Shown here: positions 49,571 to 61,000 of the stretch, in pieces
Position numbering within the stretch: position 1 is the stretch's first letter
How the letters are laid out: each line of letters opens with the position of its first letter
Source: Torreya grandis
Taxonomy: Eukaryota; Streptophyta; Pinopsida; Cupressales; Taxaceae
Direction of reading: 5' to 3'
DNA: 64,000 nucleotides
Assembly (NCBI GenBank): GCA_037957365.1
Contig: JARHVA010001190.1
Location: forward strand, 623,001-687,000
Notes under the pieces: model-generated
Databases searched by the model: none
Seen by the model: only the letters and a program-made list of their open reading frames with translations
Told to the model about the DNA's origin: nothing
Position numbers and translations under genes: made by a program

Positions 49571-51205
49571 CTTATAATGAAATTATTTAGATAATCCAAA
49601 CCAATGGAAAATTATGATCATAATAAGTAGATCCACAACATTAATTGTTGAAAGAGAAGAATAATTGATAAATATGACTAAGCCATTTCAAGGAGGCAAC
49701 CTCCACAACAATGCAGTGAGAACATAATTCATAATATGATTATCAAATACTAACCACTACCTCATATATATACTCTACTTAGGCCATGGTTATTCCATAG
49801 GTCAACCCTACTATAATAATATTAGAGAAATGTGACAAGATAATATAAAATATTATGTAAGTGACAAGTCAGACACATATATCCCTAGACATGCTATAGT
49901 TTATGGGTGTAACATCTATTGTACGTGTCCTTTAGGCTTTTATGTGTGACATCATATGCAAATTATTTGACATTATATTAAATTTTGTGTATATTACTTT
50001 AGTGCCATGATTCATATCCTACATTACTACTTATTGAATTTACTATGGTGCCATGATTTATATCATGCATATACTATTTATGTGATTCAATACTTTATCT
50101 ATCCAACATATGTTCAACATGCAAATAAATACAACATTATATATTATGATGCAAATATAATGAAAATATTCACATGTTATTATATGATTACATATTTCAC
50201 ATGTTACATAATTATTCTTTTGAGATAAGGAGTTTCAGGCCAAGTCTCTCATCTCAAAAGGTGGGCATCACAATGGGCTTATCTTGAGAGGTCAAGTCTT
50301 CACGAGCAAAAATTTAGATTTTTGGTACTATATAATTTTAGAAATACAACATAACATGATACAAAACTTTTTAAATTATGAGGGAATGTGATATGCATAT
50401 ACTCTCATTCATATAGTTATAAGTTTGCAAACAGTCACAAGTGTTAGGTTTCAAATAGTTACATGTTTCAATAGTTTCAAAGTTAAAATGGAATTAAATA
50501 AAAATTAATTAGTAAATGGGGCATGATATTCACATGTTTTAGTTACTACATGACAATTTTAAAATTTTGAAGTACATGTTTCTCAAATTTTAAAGTTTCA
50601 AAGTCTCAGAAGCTTTAAAGTTTCAAATAAAATCTAGATCCATCTATAGTGGTGTGATTCTTATTTGTCTTATAAGTGGGCCATGTTAAGATTCTAGTGA
50701 CACTCAACATCTATGGTTTTAATTTTTACGATTTAGTGATCCACAGTTTATAGTTTCACCCCTTTAATTATTTTACAGAGTACTCTACACATTCAAATGA
50801 GAGATAGAGCATACAATCCTTCCAAATCAAGATCATTCAAAGGTTTACAAATTGAGACTTGATCACTCTTAATTGATCATAGGTTCAACATTTCTCCAAA
50901 TACCTCAACAAGGAGGCATACACTTCTCCATTTTCAAGTTATAAGGCAACTAGTTTACATACTCTTTCAAGTGTATACTTTCCTTGCTCTATTTTTCAGA
51001 TTTTAAATTACAAATTTCAAATTTTCAATTTTTAAATATGGATAACAACTACTTTTAGTGGCATTATTTTAGGTTTTTGCATTAAGGCATCTTGCATAAT
51101 CAAACTTTACATCCAAAAACAAAGTGTGTATACACACTTAGGTTTGCATCTATTTTACTCTATTAATTTCACTTTATTGCATCACTAGAATAAAGTGGGG
51201 GCAAA
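49571..51205. other. Gypsy-2 LTR and Gypsy-3 3' internal region, boundary unresolved
   Basis: No gene seen. The part nearest 49571 should be Gypsy-2 LTR (minus). The part nearest 51205 is the non-coding 3' internal region of Gypsy-3 (plus), since a polypurine tract and LTR start follow. A perfect hairpin CATGAT-TTAT-ATCATG lies at 50052-50067, as in Gypsy-1. Confidence 0.45.
51190..51205 (+). promoter_or_regulatory. Gypsy-3 polypurine tract
   Basis: ataaagtgggggcaaa abuts the TG at 51206. The upstream bases (catcactagaataaag) nearly equal those before the Gypsy-1 3' LTR. Confidence 0.7.
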
Positions 51206-51466
51206 TGTATACATATAAATTTAATCATAAAGTGTTTGATAATGTTTATTCTTGACATCTTTATTCTACTTAGTCCTATTCACCATTTCGCTAACTCATA
51301 ATCTATGAGAGATCCTTCACTATCTTTAAAACACTAAAAATATCATACAAACATCCCTGTTTTAAATACATTGATCCCTTTTTAGCTTACAAGATCTTGT
51401 CATAGTCAAACTTTTCCCTATAGTCTCTGGTCTTTTATGATATGTCTGTGTTAGGTCGGTAAGGAC
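51206..51466 (+). repeat. Gypsy-3 3' LTR, first part (interrupted by Copia-B)
   Basis: Starts TGTATACATATAAA, close to the Gypsy-1 LTR start TGTATTCATATAAA. It is cut at 51466 by Copia-B; the LTR sequence resumes at 62716. The last 224 bp (51243-51466) are present again at 62492-62715. Confidence 0.65.
51243..51466 (+). repeat. 224-bp flank repeat, left copy
   Basis: Identical to 62492-62715 except for one base (ATACAA against ATACAG near the middle), with no indel. It ends exactly at the left edge of Copia-B. Confidence 0.9.
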
Positions 51467-52180
51467 TATTGGGGATCAACCAACAATATGATTACACTTA
51501 TGAAAGCAATAAACTGTGGAATTAAATCAGACAGATAAGTAACTAGAATCAGATAATAGCAAAGAACAAGAGATACAAGAAACCACCCTGAAAAATTGTA
51601 TTAAAACTCTTTACAAAAGGAATACAATTGAAGAAACTTCTTTCTTCTACACCTCTCTCAGATGCACAAGATCTCTCTCTAGATCTCTATCCCTTAAGAG
51701 CTTTCTCTCTCAAGTACAATCAAATCTAACAACCTGGATTGATACAACTCTGTACTGTTCTTCAACATTCACATACAATGAATTACTACAATAGTCACTC
51801 AAAGCTAAGAAGATCTAATTCTACATATAGAATTAGGAAACTTGAGCATGCACTTACAACCAACAGTTAAGCCTCTTGAACAAGGGCTCTAAAAACAATC
51901 TTAATAATAATAGAAACGTGAACTTAAGACTAAGACTTAAACTTATCATGCAAACACTCGCTTCTGTCCTCGAAAATAGCATTCTGGACGCACAGGTAAC
52001 CGACGTCGGTTCCTGCCTGCTTGCCTGTGACCGACATCGACCGATCCACTACCGACGCTAGCATCTCTTCAACTGCACTTGATCGACGTCGATCGCTCCT
52101 GACCAACGCCGATGACTGTGTAAACCTGCAACTTTAGTAATGCGCTCATATGTGAAGCTTTTAGGCTCCACACCTTAATA
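51467..52180 (-). repeat. Copia-B 3' LTR (714 bp)
   Basis: Same LTR family as Copia-A. Both terminal dinucleotides that should be TG/CA read TA here (TATTGGGG at 51467, CCTTAATA at 52173-52180). U3 palindromic sites on the plus strand include ACCGACGTCGGT at about 52000, ACCGACATCGAC at about 52029 and ATCGACGTCGAT at about 52082. The adjoining polypurine tract is read at 52181-52192 (complement of aagtgggagat). Confidence 0.9.
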
Positions 52181-52192
52181 ATCTCCCACTTA

Positions 52193-52309
52193 GAGATAAA
52201 CAGCTGTACCAGTACCTGTACAGCAACATCTTCTAGCTCTTCTATCTTCAACTCAATCATGAAGACCAACAGAAGTTGAATGAAGATTCAACTTCTCCTT
52301 TATAACCGG
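52193..52309 (-). pseudogene. Copia-B pol, last codons and 3' tail
   Basis: Continuation of Copia-B beyond the Copia-A insertion. It encodes the residues after LTKP of RNase H (related to TKEKLNLHSTSVGLHD of Copia-A) and the short untranslated stretch up to the polypurine tract. Confidence 0.8.
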
Positions 52310-53011
52310 TGTTAGGATGTGGAGCTAAAAGCTTCACCAAGGAGCACACTTTGACAGGTTTGGGTCTACACAACACCGGCATCGGTTAGGAGCGATCGAC
52401 GTCGGTCAAGTGCAGTTGTAGAGGCACCGATGTCGGTAGAGGGTCGGCTGGTGGCGGTCACAGGCAAGCAGCAGGAACCGACGTCGGTTACCTGTGCGTC
52501 CAGAAAGTTATTTTCGTGGACAGAAGCGAGTGTTTGCATGATGAGTTTAAGTTGTAGTCTGAAGCTCGCGTCTCTATTATTAGCAATATTATTTTTAGAG
52601 CCCTTGTTCAAGTGGCTTAACTGTTTGTTGGAAGTGCATGCTCAAGTCTCCTAATTCTATATGTAGAATTAGATCTTCTTAGCTTAGTAGTGGATTATTG
52701 TAGAATTGGTATGTGAAGAACAGTACAGAATTGAATCAATCCAGGCTTGTTGGAGTTGATTGTTCTTGAGAGAGAGAGAGCTCTTGAGGAATAGAGATCT
52801 ATTGAGAGATCTATACATCTAGGAGAGGTGTGGAAGAAAGAAGTTTCTTCAATTGTATTCCTTTTGTAAAGAGTTTGTTAATACAAGTTTTCAGGGTGGT
52901 TTCTTGTATCTCTTGTTCTTGCTATTATCTCATTCAGTTACTTGTCTATCTGATTTAATTCTGCATTTATTGCTTTCACAAGTGTAATCTATTGTTGGTT
53001 GATCCCCAACA
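52310..53011 (+). repeat. Copia-A 5' LTR
   Basis: TGTTAGGATG...CCCCAACA. U3 holds palindromic sites at 52375 (ACCGGCATCGGT), 52395 (ATCGACGTCGGT), 52426 (ACCGATGTCGGT), a weak one at 52447 and 52477 (ACCGACGTCGGT). A 9-bp perfect inverted repeat, CTAATTCTA / TAGAATTAG with loop TATG, spans 52651-52672. Transcription start could not be fixed. Confidence 0.95.
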
Positions 53012-53013
53012 AG

Positions 53014-53025
53014 TGGTATCAGAGC
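53014..53025 (+). promoter_or_regulatory. Copia-A primer-binding site
   Basis: TGGTATCAGAGC, two bases after the LTR, complementary to initiator tRNA-Met. A second copy of caacaagtggtatcagagc, including the LTR-end bases, lies 46 bp further on (PBS copy 53060-53071). Copia-B has a diverged version of the second copy at about 62124-62135. Confidence 0.85.
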
Positions 53026-53170
53026 CATGGTTGCAGGTTCAAGAGCTGATACCAACAAGTGGTATCAGAGCTCAGGTTCACTAACAGGTGGTTCAGATCT
53101 GTATAGTGTGTATTGATAATAGGTTCTCACAGGGGTTTCTGCAGGGATTTCTATTTGAGTGGGAGAAGCA

Positions 53171-55906
53171 ATGGCAAATGAAAGTAAATTGAGAATGGAA
53201 AAGTTTAATGGCAAAAATTACCAACATTAGAGAATGCAGATAGAGGATTATCTGTATCAGAAAGATCTCTACTTACCGTTAGGTGGGGTTGCAAAGAAGC
53301 CCAAAGACATGGAGGATGAAGAATGGGAAGTTCTTGACAGAAAGGCTCTAGGGTCTATAAGACTGAGTCTAGCATCCACTGTGATATCTAATTTATCACA
53401 GGGAAAGTCTACGGTAGAGTTGATGACTACGTTAGCAAATTTGTATGAAAAACTCTCAGCTTCTAATAAGGTATATCTTATGAAGCAGTTATTTAATTTG
53501 CATATGAATGAAGGTGGATCTATTTCTACTCATCTGAATGATTTTAATGGAATTGTGAATCAATTGAGTTCAGTCAATATAGTGTTTGATGATGAAATAA
53601 AAGCTCTTTTAATATTATGTTCTTTGCCTGAAAGCTGGCATGGCTTAGTAATGGAAGTAAGTAATACTGCATCTGCATCAAATATTTTGAAAGTAGAGGA
53701 TGTTGTTAGTGTTATCTTGAATGAGGAAATACGCAGGAAAAGCACAGAAGAGACATCTGGGAACGCTTTAAGTTTTGAGAGCAGGGGGAGGCAGAAAGAG
53801 AAGAGCAAGAAAGGCAGATCAAGATCCAAATCTAAGGGGAAAGGCAGATCTAAATCCAGAAATGGTAGAAGGCCACAATGCTGGAATTGTGGAAAGATGG
53901 GGCACATAAGCAGAGATTGTTGGTCAAAGCCTAAGGAGGACAATCAGCACAAAGGAAAGGAAGAAGCCAAGGTTGCAGGTATTGCACAAGATGCTTTAAT
54001 TTTCTCTCTGCATAATAATATAGAATCTTGGGTACTAGATTCTGGTGTATCTTTTCATGCTACCCCTAACAGGGAATATTTTAGTGACTATATCCATGGA
54101 GATTTTGGAATAGTGTATCTAGGGGATGATGAGCCCTGTAAAATAATTGGCAAAGGTAAAGTGCAGCTGAAGATGCATAATAGCAACACATGGGTGTTGA
54201 GAGATGTGATGCATGTTCCTAGCTTGAAGAGAAATTTGATTTCTGCAGGAAAGTTAGGGGATGAGGGTTGTACAGTAACTCTCACAGCAAAATCTTGGAA
54301 GGTGACCAAGGGTGCACTTGTTATGGCCAGAGGTAAGAGAGAAGGTACTCTCTATTTGTGTAATTGTGTTACTAACAAATCTCCTTCTGTATTATCTACT
54401 TCAGATGTGGATGCTAAATTGTGGCACTCAAGGCTTGGCCACATGAGTGAGAAGGGGATGTCAATTCTTGAGTCCAAAGGTATGCTTTCAGATTTAAAAG
54501 GCATAGATCTAGAGTTTTGTGAGCACTGTGTATTTGGAAAACAGAAAAGAGTTAGTTTTCTCAAGACTGGGTCTACTAAGAAGAGGCATAAGTTGGAGCT
54601 TGTTCACACAGACGTGTGGGGACCGGCTCAGGTTGCTTCCATTGGAGGATCACAGTACTATGTATCTTTCATAGATGATGCTACAAGGAAGGTATGGATC
54701 TATTGTATTAGAAGAAAATCTGATGTATTTGAGACTTTTAAGATTTGGAAAGCTATGGTTGAGAATGAAATAGGTAAAATATTAAAGTGCCTGAGATCTG
54801 ACAATGGCGGTGAGTTCTGCAGTCATAAGTTTAGAGATTATTGTTATATGCATGGAATCTACAGGCAAAGGACGGTTCCAAGGACACCTCAGCAGAATGG
54901 AATTACTGAAAGGATGAACAGGACAATAATGGAGCGTGCAAGATGTATGAGATTGCATGCCAATTTGCCCTTACAATTTTGGGCACAAGCTATTGACACT
55001 GCAGTATACCTGATTAACAAAGGACCCTCTACAGCTCTGGATGGTGGTATTCCAGAAGAGGCATGGACAGGTAAAAAGGTTGGTCTCTCATATCTCAAAG
55101 TTTTTGGTTGTGAAGCCTTTGTGCACATAGATAAGGAAAATAGAAAGAAGCTTGATGCTAAGTCTATGAGGTGCACGTTTATTGGCTATGGCTTAGATGA
55201 TTTTGGTTACAGATTGTGGAATCTAGAAACTAACAAGGTAATCAGGAGCCGTGATGTTGTTTTCAACGAAAGAGTGATGTATTGTGATCAGCTAAGGAAG
55301 CTGAATCAATCTGAGCAGAGCAATGGTGAATTGGATGAGGTGAAAGTCCAATATGAGCTCGTGGGAAAAAGAAATAATCACTTACAGGAAAACACAGAGA
55401 TCGATGTTGGCAGATTAGGAACCGGTGTCGACAGTATAGAAATTAACGTCGGTCGTACAGAGACCGATGTCGGCAGGACAGGCACCGAGGTCGGTCAGAC
55501 AGAACCGGCATCGGCCAGTAACAGGTCTGGAGGTGACCGAGGTCGATCACTGTCAGAGAATTTGGGTGGACAGCATGTTGTGAACGAGTCTCAGACAACC
55601 ATCAGGAGGTCAAAAAGGGTGAGTAAGCCTCCAATTAGATATTCTCCTTCTTTATTTTACCTATTGCTAACTGATAGTGGTGAACCAGAGAGTTTTGAAG
55701 AAGCAATACAGGTGGAATCCAAGAGTCAGTGGGAGCATGGCATGGTTGAGGAGTTGGAGTCCTTAAGAGAGAACCAAACATGGGATTTGGTTGAATTGCC
55801 AGCTGGTAAGAGAACCCTCAAGAACAGATGGACCTATAGGTTGAAAGAAGGTGAGAATGGACAGATGAGATATAAGGCTAGATTGGTAGTGAAAGGATTT
55901 GCATAA
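53171..55906 (+). pseudogene. Copia-A gag, protease and integrase
   Basis: Polyprotein part encoding the particle protein, aspartic protease and integrase. ATG at 53171 (MANESKLRMEKFNGK); a TAG at 53228-53230 replaces the Trp seen in Copia-B, after which the frame is open to 55906. Landmarks: capsid segment with LESWHGLVMEVSN-like residues; Arg/Lys/Ser-rich stretch; zinc knuckle CWNCGKMGHISRDC (53879-53920); protease WVLDSGVSFHATP (DSG 54038-54046); pre-integrase LWHSRLGHMSEKGM and CEHCVFGKQ; integrase D-D-35-E with Asp at 54611 (HTDVWGP), Asp at 54800 (SDNGGEF) and Glu at 54908; then a linker with a 21-bp repeat array (55400-55547). It stops at TAA (55904-55906) in place of Gln within the start of RT. 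Confidence 0.9.
55400..55547 (+). repeat. 21-bp-period array of palindromic 12-mers in Copia-A pol
   Basis: Sites related to ACCGACGTCGGT start at 55400, 55421, 55442, 55463, 55484, 55504 and 55536. They encode repeats of the form T-E-x-D-V-G-R between integrase and RT. The 55504 unit is 20 bp away from the previous one, so the DNA motif persists (ACCGGCATCGGC) while the peptide changes to EPASAS. Confidence 0.85.
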
Positions 55907-57234
55907 AAGCTAGGTATTGACTTTGGTGAGATTTTTTCTCTTATTGTTAAAATGACTTCTATAAGGGTTGTATTGTCTTTGGTTGCTTTGAGGATTTGCA
56001 TCTTGAGCAGCTAGATGTTAAGACAGCATTTCTTCATGGAGATTTGGATGAGGAAATATATATGGAACAGCCAGAAGGATTTGAGGTCAAAGGTAAGGAG
56101 AAGTTTGTGTGCAGATTGAAGAAAAGCTTGTATGGCCTCAAGCAAGCTCCTAGGCAATGGTACTTAAAATTTGACAGGTTTATGACTGAGCATGGCTACA
56201 GTAGGTGTCAATCTGACCATTGCGTGTATTTCAAGAGATTTGATAATGGTAGATATATTATTCTATTTTTGTATGTAGATGATATGCTGGTTGTAGGATC
56301 TCACATGCAGGATATCTCTGAGCTTAAGGTGAAATTAGCTCAAACATTTGCTATGAAAGATTTAGGAGTAGCAAAGAAAATCCTTAGCATGAGCATTAAG
56401 AGAGACAGGAAAAATCACAGGTTGATATTGTCTCAAGAAGATTATGTGGACAAGGTGTTGAAACGGTTCAATATGCAGGATGCTAAACCGGTAAGCACAC
56501 CTTTGGCTGGACATTTTAAGTTGAGTAAAGAACAATGTCCTAATTCATATGATGAGGTAGAGTACATGAGTAAGGTTCCATATTCTTCCGCAGTAGGGAG
56601 TTTGATGTATGCAATGGTGTGTACTAGATCGGATATTGCCCAAGCAGTGGGAGTGGTAAGTAAGTATATGGCCAATCCAGGTAAAGAATATTGAAAAGTA
56701 GTTCAGTGGATCCTTAGATATCTGAGAGGAACCAGCAGTAGGCACTTGTGCTATGGAGGTTCAGATACTTCTCTACATAGTTATGTAGATTCAGATATGG
56801 CAGGTGATTTGGATGGCAGGAGGAGCACTACAGGTTATGTTTTCACTGTAGGTGGAACGACGGTTAGCTGGATATCTAAGTTGCAGAAGGTTGTTGCCTT
56901 GTCAACTACAGAAGCAGAGTATATTGCAGCCACAGAGGCTAGCAAAGAGATGATATGGATGACACGGTTCATGGATGAGCTTGGTAGGGAGCATGAGAGT
57001 TGAATATTGTATAGTGACAGTCAGAGTGCAATCCATTTGGCTAAAAATTCAGCCTTTCATTCAAGAACAAAGCACATACAGCTAAGGTATCACTTCATAC
57101 GACAGGTATTGGAAGATGGTGAGTTGAAGCTGGAGAAGATCCATACAGATAGGAATCTTGTTGATATGTTAACCAAGCCGGTTACAAAGGAGAAGTTGAA
57201 TCTTCATTCAACTTCTGTTGGTCTTCATGATTGA
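55907..57234 (+). pseudogene. Copia-A reverse transcriptase and RNase H
   Basis: After the TAA at 55904, a 2-nt deletion near 55989 shifts the frame. From 55996: LDVKTAFLHGDLDEEIYMEQ, LKKSLYGLKQAPRQWY and the catalytic YVDD at 56272-56283. A TGA at 56692-56694 replaces Trp. RNase H follows with DSDMAGDLDGRRSTTGYVF, ALSTTEAEYIAATEA and, after another TGA at 57001-57003, YSDSQSAIHLAKN and HTDRNLVDMLTKPVTKEKL, ending at TGA 57232-57234. All active-site Asp residues of RT and RNase H remain, but the five lesions (two before this segment) make the copy non-autonomous. Confidence 0.9.
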
Positions 57235-57294
57235 GTTGAAGATGGAGGAGCTAGAAGATGTTGCTGTACAGGTTCTGGTGCAGTTGTTTATCTC

Positions 57295-57306
57295 CAAGTG
57301 GGAGAT
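57295..57306 (+). promoter_or_regulatory. Copia-A polypurine tract
   Basis: caagtgggagat lies directly before the TG of the 3' LTR. Confidence 0.8.
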
Positions 57307-58007
57307 TGTTAGGATGTGGAGCTAAAAGCTTCACCAAGGAGCACACTTTGATAGGTTCGGGTCTACACAGACACCGGCGTCGATCAGAAGTGACCAACGT
57401 CAGTCAGGTGCAGTTACAGAGGTGCCGGTGTCGGCAGAGGGTCGGCCGGCAGCAGTCACAGGCAAGTAGCAGGAACCAACGTCGATTACCTATGCGTCCA
57501 GAAAGCTATTTCCGTAGACAGAAGCGAGTGTTTGCATGATGAGTTTAAGTTGTAGTCTTAAGCTCGTGTCTCTATTATTAGCAATATTATTTTTAGAGCC
57601 CTTGTTTAAGTGGCTTAACTGTTTGTTGGAAGTGCATGCTCAAGTCTCCTAATTCTATATGTAGAATTAGATCTTCTTAGCTTAGTAGTGGACTATTGTA
57701 GAATTGGTATGTGAAGAACAGTACATAATTGAATCAATCCAGGCTTGTTGGAGTTGATTGTTCTTGAGAGAGAGAGCTCTTGAGAAATAGAGATCTATTA
57801 AGAGATCTATACATCTAGGAGAGGTGTGGAAGAAAGAAGTTTCTTCAATTGTATTCCTTTTGTAAAGAGTTTGTTAATATAAGTTTTCAGGGTGGTTTCT
57901 TGTATCTCTTGTTCTTGCTATTATCTCATTCAGTTACTTGTCTATCTAATTTAATTCCGCGTTTATTACTTTCACAAGTGTAATCTATTGTTGGTTGATC
58001 CCCAACA
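57307..58007 (+). repeat. Copia-A 3' LTR
   Basis: 701 bp, ends CCCCAACA, followed by the TSD ACCGG. Many CpGs of the U3 palindromes have changed relative to the 5' LTR, for example ACCAACGTCGAT (57475-57486) against ACCGACGTCGGT (52477-52488). The CTAATTCTA/TAGAATTAG inverted repeat is kept at 57649-57670. Confidence 0.95.
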
Positions 58008-58012
58008 ACCGG

Positions 58013-61000
58013 CTTGGTTAACATATCAGCAGGATTCCTATCTGTATGGATCTTCTCCGGCTTCAAATCACCATCTTCCAATACCTGTCATATGAAATGG
58101 TACCTTAGCTGTATGTGCTTGGTTCTTGAATGAAAAGCTAAATTCTTAGCCAAATGGATTGCACTCTGACTGTCACTATATAATCTGTAACTTCCATGCT
58201 CCCTTACAAGCTCTTCCATGAACCGTGTCATCCATATCATCTCTTTGCTAGCTTCTGTGGCTGTAATATACTCTACTTCTGTAGTTGACAAGGCAACAAC
58301 CTTCTGTAACTTAGATATCCAGCTAACCGCCGTACCACCTACAGTGAAAACATAACCTATAGTGCTCCTCCTGCCATCCAAATCACCTGCCATATCTGAA
58401 TCTACATAACCATGTAGAGAAGTATCTAAACCTCCATAGCACAAGTGCCTACTACTGGTTCCTCTCAGATATCTAAGGATCCACTGAACTGCTTTCCAAT
58501 GTTCCTTACCTGGATTGGCCATATACTTACTTACAACTCCCACTGCTTGGGCAATATCCGGTCTAGTACACACCATTGCATACATCAAACTCCCTACTGC
58601 GGAAGAATATGGAACCTTACTCATGTACTCTACCTCATCATGTGAATTAGGACATTGTTCTTTACTCAACTTAAAATGTCCAACCAAAGGTGTGCTTACC
58701 GGTTTAGCATCCTGCATATTGAACCATTTCAACACCTTGTCCACATAATCCTCTTGAGACAATATCAACCTGTGATTTTTCCTGTCTCTCTTAATGCTCA
58801 TGCCAAGGATTTTCTTTGCTGCTCCCAAATCCTTCATAGCAAATATTTGAGCTAATTTCACCTTAAGCTTAGAGATATCCTGCATGTGTGATCCTGCAAC
58901 CAACATATCATCTACATACAACAATAGAATAATATATCTACCGTTATCCAATCTCTTAAAATACACACAATGGTTAGATTGACACCTAATGTAGCCATGC
59001 TCAGTCATAAACCTGTCAAATTTCAAATACCACTGTCTAGGAGCTTGCTTGAGGCCATACAAGCTTTTCTTCAATCTGCACACTAACTTCTCCTTACCTT
59101 TGACCTCAAATCCTTCCGGCTGTTCCATATAAATTTCCTCATCCAAATCTCCATGAAGAAACGTTGTTTTAACATCTAGCTGCTCAAGATGCAAGTCCTC
59201 AACAGCAACCAAAGACAATACAATCCGTATAGAAGTCATTTTAACAACAAGAGAAAAAATCTCACCAAAATCGATACCTGGCTTTTGTGCAAATCCTTTC
59301 ACTACCAATCTGGCCTTATATCTCATCTGTCCATTCTCACCTTCTTTCAACTTGTAGGTCCATCTGTTCTTCAGTGTTCTCTTACCAGCTGGCAATTCAA
59401 CCAAATCCCATGTTTGGTTCTCTCTTAAGGACTCCATCTCCTCAACCATGCCACGCTCCCACTGACTCTTGGACTCCACCTGTATTGCTTCTTCAAAACT
59501 TTCTGGTTCTCCACCATCAGTTAGCAATAAATAGAATAATGAAGGAGAATATCTAATTGGAGGCTTACTTACCCTTTCAGACCTCCTGATGGGTGTCTAA
59601 GATTCATTCACAACACGCTGTCCACCTAAATTCTCTGACAGTGACTGACCTCGGTCACCTCTAGACCTGTAACTGGCCGACGCCAGTTCTGCCTGACCGA
59701 CGCCGGTGTTTGTCTTGCCGACATCGGTCTCTGTATGACCGACCTCAGTTTCTGTTCTGCCGATGCCAGTTCCTAACCTACCGACGTCGGTCTCTATGTT
59801 TTCCCGCAAGTGATTATTTCTTTTTCCCGCGAGCTCATTTTGGACCATCACCTCGTCCAATTCACTATTGCTCTGCCCAAATTGATTTAGCTTCTTCAGC
59901 TGATCACTATACATCACTTTTTCATTGAAAATAACGTCACAACTCCTAATTACCTTGTTAGTTCCTAGATTTCAAAATTTGAAACCAAAATCATCTGAGC
60001 CATAGCCAATAAATGTGCACCTCATAGACTTAGCATCGAGCTTCTTTCTATTTTCCTTATCTACGTGCACAAAGGCTTCACAACTGAAAACTTTGAGAAA
60101 AGAGAGATCTACCTTTTTACCTGTCCAAGCTTCTTCTAGAATTCCACCATTTAGAGCTGTAGAGGGTCCTCTGTTAATCAGGTATACTGCAGTGTCAACA
60201 GCTTTTGCCCAAAACTCTAAAGGCAAACCAGCATGTAATCTCATACATCTTGCACGCTCTATGATTATTCTATTCATCCTTTCAGCAATACCATTCTGCT
60301 GAGGTGTCCTTGGAACCGTCCTTTGCCTACGGATTCCATGCATGTAACAATACCAGTTGAACTTATAACTGTAGAACTCTCCACCATTATCAGATCTCAG
60401 GCACTTTAATCTTTTCCCTGTTTCATTCTCAACCATAGCTTTCCAAATCTTAAAAGTCTCAAATACATTAGATTTCTTCTTAATATAGTAGATCCATACC
60501 TTTCTTGTAGCATCATCTATGAACGAAACATAGTACTGTGATCCTCCAATAGAAGCTACCTGAGCCGGTCCCCACACATCTGTGTGAACAAGCTCCAACT
60601 TATGCTTCTTCTTTGTAGACCTAGTCTTGAGAAAACTAACTCTTTTCTATTTTCCAAATACACAGTGCTCACAAAATTCTATATCCAAACTTTTCAAATC
60701 TGAAAGCTTACCTTTAAACTTAAGAATTGACATCCCCTTCTCACTCATGTGGCCAAGCCTTGAGTGCCACAATTTAGCATCCACATCTGAAGTAGATAAT
60801 ACAGAAGGAGAATTGTTAGTAACACAATTACACAAATAGAGAGTACCTACTCTCTTACCTCTAGCCATAACAAGTACACCCTTGGTCACCTTCCAAGATT
60901 CTGCTGTGAGAGTTACTGTACAACCCTCATCCCCTAACTTTTCTGTAAAAATCAAATTTCTCTTCAAGCTAGGAACATGCATAACTTCTCTCAACACCCA

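Larger units (their letters stand above)
52310..58007 (+). mobile_element. Copia-A: complete Ty1/copia element nested in Copia-B
   Basis: A 5698-bp element with LTRs 52310-53011 and 57307-58007 (702 and 701 bp, roughly 95% alike), tRNA-Met PBS, gag-pol remnant and polypurine tract. It is flanked by the 5-bp duplication ACCGG (52305-52309 and 58008-58012). Its target lies in the KPV codons of Copia-B RNase H, in opposite orientation. Domain order gag, PR, IN, RT, RNase H is that of Ty1/copia; a Tork/Tnt1-like lineage is likely. Confidence 0.95.
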
